Positions 1-6,102 of a stretch of DNA of 9,996 bases are shown in pieces. A program made the position numbers and the translations under genes. The DNA is from a bacterium (GTDB taxonomy: Bacteria; SZUA-182; SZUA-191; JAJRXT01). The stretch covers positions 1-9,996 of the forward strand of contig JAJRUU010000269.1 in the NCBI GenBank assembly GCA_024277605.1, read 5' to 3'. Positions within the stretch are counted from its first letter, which is position 1. Each line of letters opens with the position of its first letter. The notes under the pieces are model-generated. The model was not told the DNA's origin. It ran no database searches and saw nothing but the letters and a program-made list of their open reading frames with translations.

Positions 1-1
1 A

Positions 2-124
2 ATTTTGCAAATTTTGAGCATCTCTTTATTCGAGAGACCTCATATTTATCAGCTACTTACGCAATGTGATTACCAAAAAACTGAAACATCTGGTTGTATC
101 CAGTTGAATTTATTCGATTATTAA
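2..124 (+). CDS. Transposase C-terminal end, IS4-type (partial, runs in from left edge)
   Basis: An open frame enters from the left edge and ends at TAA 122-124, giving about 40 residues. They begin ILQILSISLFERPHIYQLL and end QLNLFDY. The pattern LQILS-x-SLFE near the end followed by a terminal QLxLFD(F/Y) is, from memory, the usual tail of IS4-type DDE transposases. The catalytic D, D and E residues would lie upstream, outside the window, so I cannot say whether the gene is intact. Its stop overlaps the convergent stop of the ankyrin gene by four bases. The right inverted repeat of the insertion sequence would therefore have to lie inside that gene, unless the IS has been trimmed. No recognisable end repeat is visible. 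A chance open frame is possible but the tail signature makes it less likely. Confidence 0.6.
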   Translation: MLQILSISLFERPHIYQLLTQCDYQKTETSGCIQLNLFDY

Positions 125-558
125 CCGGACAGTAGTGGATTAATCTTTAATTTTATACCCAGCTTTTTCTTAGCCTCTACCGCTGGCTTTTTTTCAAGCT
201 TATCCAGAGTCATAATTTCAGGTTTGCTAATATGTTTCAGTAATCCAGCTATTTCGCCGTGTCCATTCTTTTCCGCCAGCATTAATGCCGTTTTCCCAAA
301 CTGGTTTTTCGCCTCCACATCTACGTTTTTATGCAATAAGATTTTTACAATGTTGATATGGCCTGCTTCTGCGGTATACATTAAGGCCGTCTTATCCCAT
401 TTGTCCTTTGCCTTAATGTTGGCGTCTTTATTAAGCAAGGTTTGCACTATATCAATGTGACCTTTTTCTGCCGCTAACAGGTCAGAGCTTGCGTCTGCAT
501 GAGCCGGAAAGACTATCAGCAGCGAGAATAAAAGCAATATGATTTTGGTGCGCAACAT
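121..558 (-). CDS. Exported small ankyrin-repeat protein
   Basis: This encodes 145 residues. A Sec signal peptide (residues 1-21) has basic R3/K5, a hydrophobic run of L and I, and a likely AHA|DA cleavage site. About three ankyrin repeats follow (roughly 24-115). The first is incomplete and lacks the leading G-x-TALM. The next two show DKTALMYTAEAGHINIVKIL (starting near 55) and a GKTALMLAEKNGH copy. The tail (about 115-145) is Lys-rich and not repeat-like. Ankyrin repeats bind proteins, and the leader places this one in the periplasm or cell surface; the partner is unknown. An AAAGAG run lies upstream of the ATG as a weak ribosome site. The gene stands alone, convergent with the transposase tail, so its last residues might derive from IS sequence. 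Confidence 0.85.
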   Translation of the reverse strand: MLRTKIILLLFSLLIVFPAHADASSDLLAAEKGHIDIVQTLLNKDANIKAKDKWDKTALMYTAEAGHINIVKILLHKNVDVEAKNQFGKTALMLAEKNGHGEIAGLLKHISKPEIMTLDKLEKKPAVEAKKKLGIKLKINPLLSG

Positions 559-684
559 AGTTTTTTCTCTTTAACACCCTACAAACCGAATTTATGTTTA
601 TCGACACAGTCTTATTGCAAGAAATATTCCGCTGGAATTAACTTTAAACTCGGGCAGGAAGATAAAATACGGGGCTATATCTTT

Positions 685-841
685 GATGGTTTCGTAAAAA
701 GTCCCCACATGTCACCCTGAACGAAGTGAAGGGTCTCGCATTATATTGAAAAAAATAGATTCTTCGCGGAGTTTATCCTTGAGCATAGCGCAGGGCTCAG
801 AATGACAAAATGACGGTTTTCAGACTTTTTACGCCTCCATC
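685..841. mobile_element. MITE-like element, 157 bp, with 19-bp terminal inverted repeats
   Basis: The ends at 685-703 and 823-841 are inverted repeats matching at 16 of 19 positions; both contain GATGG at the outer end and CGTAAAAAGTC inside. The 6-mer ATCTTT occurs immediately outside both ends (679-684 and 842-847), as expected of a target-site duplication. Inside, a second inverted pair runs from GTCACCCTGA (711-720) to TCAGAATGAC (797-806), so the whole element can fold. No gene is present, so any movement would need a transposase supplied in trans. TIRs plus an exact duplication are direct evidence of insertion. The family assignment is inference, and searching the genome for further copies would settle it. 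Confidence 0.7.
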
Positions 842-850
842 ATCTTTATT

Positions 851-867
851 ACCCGAAAAATTCGGGT
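851..867. repeat. Small perfect hairpin
   Basis: ACCCGAA and TTCGGGT form a 7-bp perfect stem with an AAA loop. Neither side has the T-run expected of an intrinsic terminator, so its function is unclear. It lies just right of the MITE-like element, in the otherwise gene-free stretch 559-1185. The remainder of that stretch (868-1085) shows no intact gene or RNA that I can recognise. Confidence 0.3.
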
Positions 868-1091
868 ATTGTTGTGGGCGAATCAACATTTAGTTGAAAA
901 TTATAAATTTATCAGCTTCCTGATCAGCCGCCTCGGGCAAACAAAGCCTTATTGGACGTTGGCTCATGCACCTTATCTCACAAGGGATGTCTTGCGAATC
1001 TGGTCTGAGTTTATGAATAGATCAGGTTAAGCAGACAGGCTATTATTTACAGGAAAAATTTATGTTTCCAGCACCTCTCAATAAAAAAAGC

Positions 1092-1120
1092 TTGCTGTAA
1101 AAAGAATAAGTTGGTATATT
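1092..1120 (+). promoter_or_regulatory. Putative sigma-70-type promoter for the exbB operon
   Basis: TTGCTG (1092-1097) and TATATT (1115-1120) are separated by 17 bases. The -10 box matches consensus at 5 of 6 positions; the -35 box matches only at its TTG. Transcription would begin near 1127, leaving a leader of about 60 bases before the exbB start at 1186. No Fur-type or other operator palindrome is evident. This is inferred from sequence only. Confidence 0.3.
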
Positions 1121-1185
1121 TAGTCAGTAGATTGAAAAATTGTGGCAATGTAATGTTTGTTTAAATTAACTGGCTGGAGGATTAG

Positions 1186-2490
1186 ATGAATATAAGTCGG
1201 GCAGTACGTAATTTATTGATAAATCGCTATACAGCGGTTTTTTTGTTCATTGCTTTAGGGTGTACCTTCGCTGAAGCACAACCGGGTTATGCCTCTCAGC
1301 AGGTAAATCTTATGGATTTAGTCTTGAGTGAACCGCTTATTGAACAATTGGCCAATCCAAATCTACAGTTGAATGGCTCTGTTGAAGCCCAGTTGGTGGA
1401 CCTTAATCCCGGCTATGCAAAAGTAACCGTTTCCCGACGTAATAATGAAGCAGGCTTAGAGCTTACCAAAATTACTCCTGAAGTGGGTAAAAAACTGGTA
1501 CTAAACACCGATCCCCGAATGTGGGCCGTAACCCAAATGGGCGATCAAGCGCCAACCCCGCAATCACGGGTAGCCGGTCGGTTGAAAACAGCCGAGCAAC
1601 CCCAAATAAAAGGGATAGAACCGCTTAAACAAAAAAGGAATGTTTTTTGGAGAATTACAGCCAATGTAGTGGAAGCGGCTACTGGTATCGGAGTTCCCCC
1701 AGCGGAAAGAGGCGGTCCCCCGCCAGACTTTCAAAATGAACCTTCGGCAGATATTCAAGATGAATCTTCCTCCACTCCCCCTCAGCCTGGACCATCAGAA
1801 GATAAAGCCGCCGGTGGAATTACTCAAAGTTTAATGAGGTCCAGTATAGTAGTCAATTTCAAAAAGGGCGGTTTCATAATGTACCTTATTTTGATGTGCT
1901 CGGTAGGAGGACTCTATATCTCCCTGGAGAGAACCTATGTGTTGAGAAGAGGGAGGCTTATGCCAGATAATTTTGTGCAAGGTGTTTTAAAAAGGTTCTC
2001 CAAAGAGTACGAAGAGCATAAGCAGGATGAGCTTGTTCGTGATATCCGCGATTTTTGCGAAAACAAAGATATACCTGTTGCCCGAAGCCTCAAATCCGGC
2101 CTAATGGTTTATCATGAGGGACTGTTGGGAGTTAAATCGGCCATCACCAGCACCAATGCCCACGAGGGAGCCATTATGGAGCGCGGGGTGGGAATACTAG
2201 GCGTGCTTGCCAATATATCTCCCTTATTGGGGTTGTTGGGTACGGTTACCGGTATGATAAAGGCCTTTGAAATGATCTCGATAGGCGGTAGCGGCCGGGC
2301 AGAGGTGGTGGCCAACGGTATTTCCGAAGCCCTGATTACTACAGCCGGCGGGTTGTTCGTGGGTATCCCGTTATTATTATTGTTTTTCTTTTTTCAGAGC
2401 AAGATAGATGATATTTTGATAGATTTGGAAGATTTTTGCTTAGAAGTTGTAGAAAAGCTGATTGTCAGAGGAGAACAAGTTGGCAACTAG
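1186..2490 (+). CDS. exbB: ExbB/TolQ/MotA-family proton channel with exported N-terminal region
   Basis: This is the inner-membrane proton-channel subunit that works with an ExbD/TolR partner to pass proton-motive force to periplasmic or outer-membrane machinery. The 434 residues begin with a signal peptide (1-31, AEA|Q cleavage). About 195 residues of predicted periplasmic sequence follow, with a Pro-rich stretch at 170-204. The channel domain has TM1 about 229-247, a cytoplasmic loop, TM2 about 334-360 with the hallmark SPLLGLLGTVTGMIKAF, and TM3 about 378-403 with GISEALITTAGG. ExbB of E. coli is roughly 245 residues, so the extension is the unusual part; I do not recognise a domain in it. 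GGAGG at 1176-1180 lies five bases before the ATG. The 3' end overlaps exbD, implying coupled translation. No tonB is seen in the window. Confidence 0.9.
   Translation: MNISRAVRNLLINRYTAVFLFIALGCTFAEAQPGYASQQVNLMDLVLSEPLIEQLANPNLQLNGSVEAQLVDLNPGYAKVTVSRRNNEAGLELTKITPEVGKKLVLNTDPRMWAVTQMGDQAPTPQSRVAGRLKTAEQPQIKGIEPLKQKRNVFWRITANVVEAATGIGVPPAERGGPPPDFQNEPSADIQDESSSTPPQPGPSEDKAAGGITQSLMRSSIVVNFKKGGFIMYLILMCSVGGLYISLERTYVLRRGRLMPDNFVQGVLKRFSKEYEEHKQDELVRDIRDFCENKDIPVARSLKSGLMVYHEGLLGVKSAITSTNAHEGAIMERGVGILGVLANISPLLGLLGTVTGMIKAFEMISIGGSGRAEVVANGISEALITTAGGLFVGIPLLLLFFFFQSKIDDILIDLEDFCLEVVEKLIVRGEQVGN
2467..2473 (+). promoter_or_regulatory. Ribosome binding site that decides the exbD start
   Basis: AGAGGAG lies inside the end of exbB, six bases before TTG 2480. 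An earlier in-frame TTG at 2462 would place this site inside the coding region and has no comparable site of its own, so 2480 is preferred. Confidence 0.65.
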
Positions 2491-2884
2491 AAGAAAAAGT
2501 ATGGATGTTACTATGAATCTACCTTCGCTGGTAGATGTGGTGTTTCTGCTGCTGATCTTTTTTATGCTTACCACCACCTTCTCCAAAATGCTTACCAAGC
2601 TGGATGTGAAGCTTCCGGAATCCCGGGCGGTAGTTGAGCAAAAAACCAAGAACACCATCATTGAAATAGCTGAAGATGGACGCCTGGCTATAGATGGTAA
2701 CTTGATCAGCCTTGAAGATTTGGATAGAAAACTGGGCGCCTTAGCTCAGGAAAAGCCCGATGAGACTATCATTATCAAAGCTGATAAAAATGTAATCTAT
2801 GGCAAAGTAATTGAGATAATGGGAATTTGTAAGAGTTACAACCTGAACAAATTAGGCATGGCAGCCCTCGAACAGCAATCCTAG
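2480..2884 (+). CDS. exbD: ExbD/TolR-family biopolymer transport protein
   Basis: This is the single-span partner of ExbB; its membrane aspartate carries protons and its periplasmic domain moves the energised component. From the TTG at 2480 it has 134 residues, a normal ExbD length. A short basic cytoplasmic N-terminus (ATRRKS) leads into LPSLVDVVFLLLIFFM, where Asp19 is the conserved proton-relay residue. The periplasmic domain (about 36-134) has the family pattern VKLPES, then I-x-I-x-x-D-G-x-L-x-I-D-G, then IIIKADKNVIYGKVIEIM. The start overlaps the last codons of exbB by 11 bases, so the two are translated together. A start at TTG 2462 (six residues longer) is possible but less likely. 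No key residue is missing. Confidence 0.9.
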   Translation: MATRRKSMDVTMNLPSLVDVVFLLLIFFMLTTTFSKMLTKLDVKLPESRAVVEQKTKNTIIEIAEDGRLAIDGNLISLEDLDRKLGALAQEKPDETIIIKADKNVIYGKVIEIMGICKSYNLNKLGMAALEQQS

Positions 2885-2895
2885 CAACAGCTTTT

Positions 2896-3681
2896 ATGCA
2901 AACCGAACGAGAAATCAGGAATCAGGTAGTGGAAGTATGCCGCCTGATGTACGAAAAACACTTTGTGGTAGCCAATGACGGCAACGTAAGCGTCAAACTA
3001 TCCAAAGACCGGATGCTCTTTACCCCCAGCGGGCTGAGCAAAGGTTACCTGACTGCTGATCAACTGGTTGTTACTAACTTCGCCGGCGAAAAACTTTCCG
3101 GAAAATTAAAACCCTCCTCAGAAATTAGAATGCACCTTTGCGCATATCGTGAGCGGCCTGACATAAATGCGGTAATCCATGCTCATCCCCCAATGAGTAC
3201 CGCCTTTACCATTGCCGGTATTTCCCTGGCTAAATGTATCCTGCCTGAAGTAGTACTGACCTTAGGCAGCGTGCCCACTACTGAATATGCTACCCCCACC
3301 ACCGCCGAAGGGCCTGAGGTTATTAAGGAATATATCAAGGATTATGACGCCATAATTCTTGATCGGCATGGTTCGCTTACGGTGGGGGAGGATTTAATGA
3401 GCGCCTTTATGAAGTTAGAGAAGGTGGAACATGCCGCCAGCGTCACCTTTTATGCCCGCCAGTTGGGAAATGTAAACCTGCTGACTAAGGAACAAATCCA
3501 AAAATTATTAAAAGCCCGCGAGGCGCTGGGGATTAAAAGTAGACGCCCCCACTGCGTTAACTGCGGCGCCTGCCTGAGGGCTGAAAAAACCGCATCTGGC
3601 GCTAAGGCAGCAGATAATAATGATAAAATGGTAGATGTCATCATAGATGAAGTAATGCGTGAACGGTTGGTAGATAAGTAG
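2896..3681 (+). CDS. Class II aldolase/adducin family protein (fuculose-phosphate aldolase-like) with extra C-terminal tail
   Basis: Enzymes of this zinc-dependent family cleave sugar phosphates such as L-fuculose-1-phosphate or L-rhamnulose-1-phosphate to dihydroxyacetone phosphate and lactaldehyde; some members have other substrates. The core (about 1-215) shows DGNVSVKL at 28-35, the catalytic glutamate E76 in SSE, zinc ligands H95 and H97 in HAHPP, and H158 in DRHGSL, closely spaced like E73/H92/H94/H155 of E. coli FucA. The protein is about 45 residues longer than FucA. Residues 220-226 form CVNCGAC, residues 229-241 a small-residue linker, and 243-261 an amphipathic helix. It begins 11 bases after exbD, with no good ribosome site, so coupled translation is likely. 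The substrate is unknown, and the link to a proton channel is not explained by known pathways. Confidence 0.85.
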   Translation: MQTEREIRNQVVEVCRLMYEKHFVVANDGNVSVKLSKDRMLFTPSGLSKGYLTADQLVVTNFAGEKLSGKLKPSSEIRMHLCAYRERPDINAVIHAHPPMSTAFTIAGISLAKCILPEVVLTLGSVPTTEYATPTTAEGPEVIKEYIKDYDAIILDRHGSLTVGEDLMSAFMKLEKVEHAASVTFYARQLGNVNLLTKEQIQKLLKAREALGIKSRRPHCVNCGACLRAEKTASGAKAADNNDKMVDVIIDEVMRERLVDK

Positions 3682-3689
3682 GATACCTT

Positions 3690-3823
3690 GAACAAGGGGA
3701 CAGGTCCCCAATTGCTCTTTTCTCCGATTGACGGTGTCGCAACTAGTCTCAAAATTCTCATGTACTCGCATGTACACTGCGCTTTTTCGACTCGCCGCTC
3801 CTTGGGGACATGTCCCCTTGTTC
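3690..3823. repeat. 134-bp inverted-repeat element able to form one long hairpin
   Basis: The outer 22 bases (3690-3711 and 3802-3823) are inverted copies matching at 21 of 22 positions. Each arm is itself nearly palindromic: the left has GGGGACAGGTCCCC and the right GGGGACATGTCCCC, a perfect palindrome. Between them an imperfect inverted pairing continues towards the centre, where CATGTAC occurs twice (3759-3765 and 3769-3775). This fits a non-autonomous interspersed repeat. I see no clear target duplication. It lies directly after the aldolase stop, so it could also end or protect the operon transcript. Open frames crossing it look like artefacts of the palindromes. Confidence 0.65.
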
Positions 3824-3911
3824 TCGAAGAAAATTCCTAATTTTTCAAGGCACCCAGTAGCATCAAGCTCAGCCGACGCATTATATTCCGATTTTCAAAG
3901 AGGGGTGGATT

Positions 3912-4133
3912 ATGGCTGATGAACTGTTGATTGATGAATTTACTAATATTCAAGATGCACTAAATATGGCCCTGAAAAGGGAGAAACAAGCGTACGTCTT
4001 TTATCAGCAAGGGGCACAGCAAGTAACCAATGTGGGGGTAAAAACGCTGTTTTCGGAATTAGCGGTTGAGGAAGAACACCACATCGCCCGTATACAAGCC
4101 TTTATCGATAAAGAGATTATGCGGGAAATGTAA
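3912..4133 (+). CDS. Half-length ferritin/rubrerythrin-like protein
   Basis: This has 73 residues, predicted as two helices. Helix 1 (about 12-35) carries E24 in KREKQAYVFYQ with Y28/Y31. Helix 2 (about 42-69) carries FSELAVEEEHHIARIQ with E53-E55 and H56/H57. This is the E...Y plus ExxH pattern that builds one half of the di-iron site in rubrerythrin-type four-helix bundles. A full bundle needs a second such pair, so the protein would have to pair with itself or another chain. No second half is readable downstream. AGAGGGG lies upstream of the ATG as a strong ribosome site, supporting a real gene. A role in iron or peroxide handling is inferred from the family only. It may have its own promoter, since the repeat element separates it from the aldolase. 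Confidence 0.7.
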   Translation: MADELLIDEFTNIQDALNMALKREKQAYVFYQQGAQQVTNVGVKTLFSELAVEEEHHIARIQAFIDKEIMREM

Positions 4134-4198
4134 AGTTGCCTGCAATTGCAAATTAAAACTATCAGTATCGACGGATAATTTATGTAGTTGTGGTGTAT

Positions 4199-5317
4199 TT
4201 ATATTCCGGCAATCCTTTTTAAACTTTTCAGCCTAAAATATAGTTTTGTGTTTGAAGGGTAATAAGTGTGCGGTATTGGTGGCGAATTTATATATTCTTC
4301 AAAATATTCAGCGTTGAAATTCAGTTTTTTTAAAACATATTTTTTATCCTCTTCTAGAAGAGAGATGTCCCCATATGGATTATCCATCATTTTTTCTAAG
4401 GCGTCTTCCCTTGAAAGCTGCCCGGAACAGATCAGGCTGGAGTAATGCAGCTTGCGCTTATCTACGTTAAATTTTTTAGGCAGAATATAAGCCTGATAAA
4501 ACCTGGTAATAATTGATTCGTAGTGCTTTTTTTCAGGAGCCTTCCAACAAAACTCTTTGCTTAATATTTCGGCAGATTCTTTTTGAGTATAGGGGACATA
4601 GTCTAAAAAAGAGAGCCACATAATCTTGTTTAAATATTTATATTTAAGCCAATGGGCTAGGCTGATAGTGGGAAAGGTTTTCAGTCTCTTGCCCATACCG
4701 AATCTGTTGTAAATTGCCTTCAGGTTTTTTAAATCTATTTTTAAATGATTCCAGCCTTCGGGCATCAGCATGCCTTCATTGGCAAAGTTCCCGCCGGATA
4801 GGATATATAGGGTTTTGTTTTCAGCCGCAGCTTTATAAAGGGACGCTATTATGGCGTGATCAGATACCATCTCAATGTCGATGACATTGGCCTTGAAAAA
4901 GGCTCTTTGCAAATCTCTGAATTCTTCCCAATTAATTACATGGGTATATAAGTCTACATTTAAGCCTCTAACCAGAGACTCGATGTTTTTAACGGACATA
5001 TCGGAATTCCAGCCGTTGTCCAGATGCACCGCCAGCGGTTTTAAGCCTAATTGCACTGCTTTATATAGCGCAAATGAACTATCAAGCCCCCCGCTTATTC
5101 CCAGGACACAATCGTATTCCTGATTTTTGCTTTGTTTCTTTATCTCATTAATTAGATCTTTCAGCCGCTTTTCTCTTTCTTTTTTATGAACGTTCAGGCG
5201 CTTAATGGTTTCCAGGTATTCGCTACAGAAATTACACTCACCCTTTTCGTTAAATATAATATTAGGGGCAGTTGTATCCATGATACATCTGCTACAGATT
5301 TTATATTTTCCAGCCAC
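4199..5317 (-). CDS. wbpG: N-acetyl sugar amidotransferase (WbpG/PseA family)
   Basis: This cytoplasmic enzyme of surface-glycan synthesis activates an N-acetyl group on a nucleotide sugar with ATP and installs ammonia to give an acetamidino group, with HisH/HisF supplying the ammonia. The 372 residues match the family length. The N-terminus has two Cys pairs, C8-x-x-C11 and C28-x-x-C31, likely binding zinc. The PP-loop ATP-binding motif ISGGLDSSF is at about 74-82. VHLDNGWNSD and ILSGGNFANEGML follow, as in the WbpG group. The start is GTG with GGAG eight bases upstream. hisF ends two bases before it, so hisH, hisF and wbpG form one unit. The sugar is not fixed by sequence: P. aeruginosa WbpG acts on a diacetamido uronic acid, PseA on a nonulosonic acid. 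Confidence 0.88.
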   Translation of the reverse strand: MAGKYKICSRCIMDTTAPNIIFNEKGECNFCSEYLETIKRLNVHKKEREKRLKDLINEIKKQSKNQEYDCVLGISGGLDSSFALYKAVQLGLKPLAVHLDNGWNSDMSVKNIESLVRGLNVDLYTHVINWEEFRDLQRAFFKANVIDIEMVSDHAIIASLYKAAAENKTLYILSGGNFANEGMLMPEGWNHLKIDLKNLKAIYNRFGMGKRLKTFPTISLAHWLKYKYLNKIMWLSFLDYVPYTQKESAEILSKEFCWKAPEKKHYESIITRFYQAYILPKKFNVDKRKLHYSSLICSGQLSREDALEKMMDNPYGDISLLEEDKKYVLKKLNFNAEYFEEYINSPPIPHTYYPSNTKLYFRLKSLKRIAGI

Positions 5318-5319
5318 TC

Positions 5320-6102
5320 TTAATTCTCCGGTTTAGGGGTTATGTCAAACAGTAGCTCAATGTCTCTTAGTTCAGGATAACTAATAAGCACCGCCCGGTG
5401 TTTTCCATAAAATACGAACAAGCTGCCAGCGGCCCCCGATGACGCCCCGCCTAATTTGATCACGTCTTTAATGTCCTCCACTTTACCGGCCCCGCCACAG
5501 GCAATAACAGGGACATCGACACTATCCGCTATCTTTTTTATTAGTTTAAGATCGTATCCGGTCATTGTTCCATCTCTGTCAACAGAGTTTATAAGTAGCT
5601 CACCCGCACCAATTTTTACCATTTTAACCGCATGTTCAAAAGGATCAAGCCCTGTATTTTTTCCTGCGTTGTGGGTTACTACTTCGTATTTACCGAAAAA
5701 GTTCTTCTTAACATCAATACACACCACAATACTTTGACTGCCGAAAATATCGGCCGCTTTCCTTATAAAAGATGGGTTTTCCACGGCATGAGAACTAATT
5801 GATATCTTTTCTATGCCCAAATTAAATATGGTTTTTATGTCCTCTATTCTGCGGATCCCGCCACCATAGCAAACAGGCATAAAACATTCCGAGGCAATCT
5901 CCTCGATGATATTAAAAGGGGGGGGGTGATTTTCTATGGTAGCCGTTATATCGATAAAGATTAATTCGTCGGCTTCTTTTTCATTAAATATTTTAATTGC
6001 ATTTCTCGGATCACCCACGTATTTATAATCTTTAAATTTTACGGATTTCACCAAACCTTTATTTCTTAAAAGCAGGCAAGGAATAATTCTGGGGATTAAC
6101 AT
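5320..6102 (-). CDS. hisF: HisF-like ammonia-channelling (TIM barrel) subunit of the sugar amidotransferase module
   Basis: Its 260 residues align along the full length with imidazole glycerol phosphate synthase HisF: N-terminal RIIPCL, DELIFIDITAT at 45-55, CYGGGIRRIEDI, and NSVDRDGTMTGYD near 172. Asp130 of the canonical enzyme is kept (VVCID), but Asp11, the other catalytic acid, is Leu (CLLL instead of CLDV). This CLLL form is what I recall for the P. aeruginosa O-antigen HisF2 paralogue, so a role passing ammonia from HisH to WbpG fits better than histidine synthesis. The ATG directly follows the hisH stop (TAAATG) and wbpG starts two bases after its own stop. A run of nine C in codons 59-62 is a possible slippage site. 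Confidence 0.88.
   Translation of the reverse strand: MLIPRIIPCLLLRNKGLVKSVKFKDYKYVGDPRNAIKIFNEKEADELIFIDITATIENHPPPFNIIEEIASECFMPVCYGGGIRRIEDIKTIFNLGIEKISISSHAVENPSFIRKAADIFGSQSIVVCIDVKKNFFGKYEVVTHNAGKNTGLDPFEHAVKMVKIGAGELLINSVDRDGTMTGYDLKLIKKIADSVDVPVIACGGAGKVEDIKDVIKLGGASSGAAGSLFVFYGKHRAVLISYPELRDIELLFDITPKPEN
5918..5926 (-). repeat. Homopolymer C9 tract in hisF
   Basis: Nine consecutive G on the + strand (C on the coding strand), followed by four T on the coding strand, encode His-Pro-Pro-Pro-Phe at 59-63. Loss or gain of one base would truncate HisF soon after. Tracts of this length drive phase variation in glycan genes of some bacteria, and they are also prone to sequencing error. The assembled length keeps the frame open. 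Confidence 0.5.

Larger units (their letters stand above)
559..1030 (+). pseudogene. Possible decayed coding remnant split by the MITE-like element
   Basis: If 685-847 (the element plus one duplication copy) is removed, codons 559-684 join 848-1030 in frame. The result is 102 sense codons without a stop, ending at TAA 1028-1030. The translation includes DKIRGYIFITRKIRVLLW across the junction and ends RIWSEFMNRSG. There is no in-frame ATG near the start and no ribosome site, and I do not recognise the protein. The insertion length (163 bases) is not a multiple of three, so the insertion itself breaks the frame. At this base composition an open stretch this long is unlikely by chance but not impossible, so this is a tentative call. 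Confidence 0.25.

Noticed and set aside
1062..1100. Twelve-codon mini-ORF (MFPAPLNKKSLL) with AGGAA upstream, a possible leader peptide
   Set aside because: It is upstream of the better promoter candidate, has no regulatory codon run and no attenuator-like hairpin follows.
1141..1160. Sigma-54-like TGGCA...TTTGT before exbB
   Set aside because: The -12 element lacks the required GC at the right distance from GG, so the match is poor.
1564..1758. Opposite-strand open frames inside exbB, the aldolase, wbpG, hisF, hisH and wzx
   Set aside because: They lie wholly within strongly supported genes, show no family motifs and have no ribosome sites.
3728..3919. Open frame of 63 codons between the aldolase and the ferritin-like gene
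   Set aside because: It runs through the palindromic repeat, has no ribosome site or recognisable features, and overlaps the start of the well-supported 3912 gene.
4134..4198. Terminator between the convergent 4133 and 4199 gene ends
   Set aside because: Only a 10-bp palindrome (TGCAATTGCA) is present, with no GC-rich stem or T-run.
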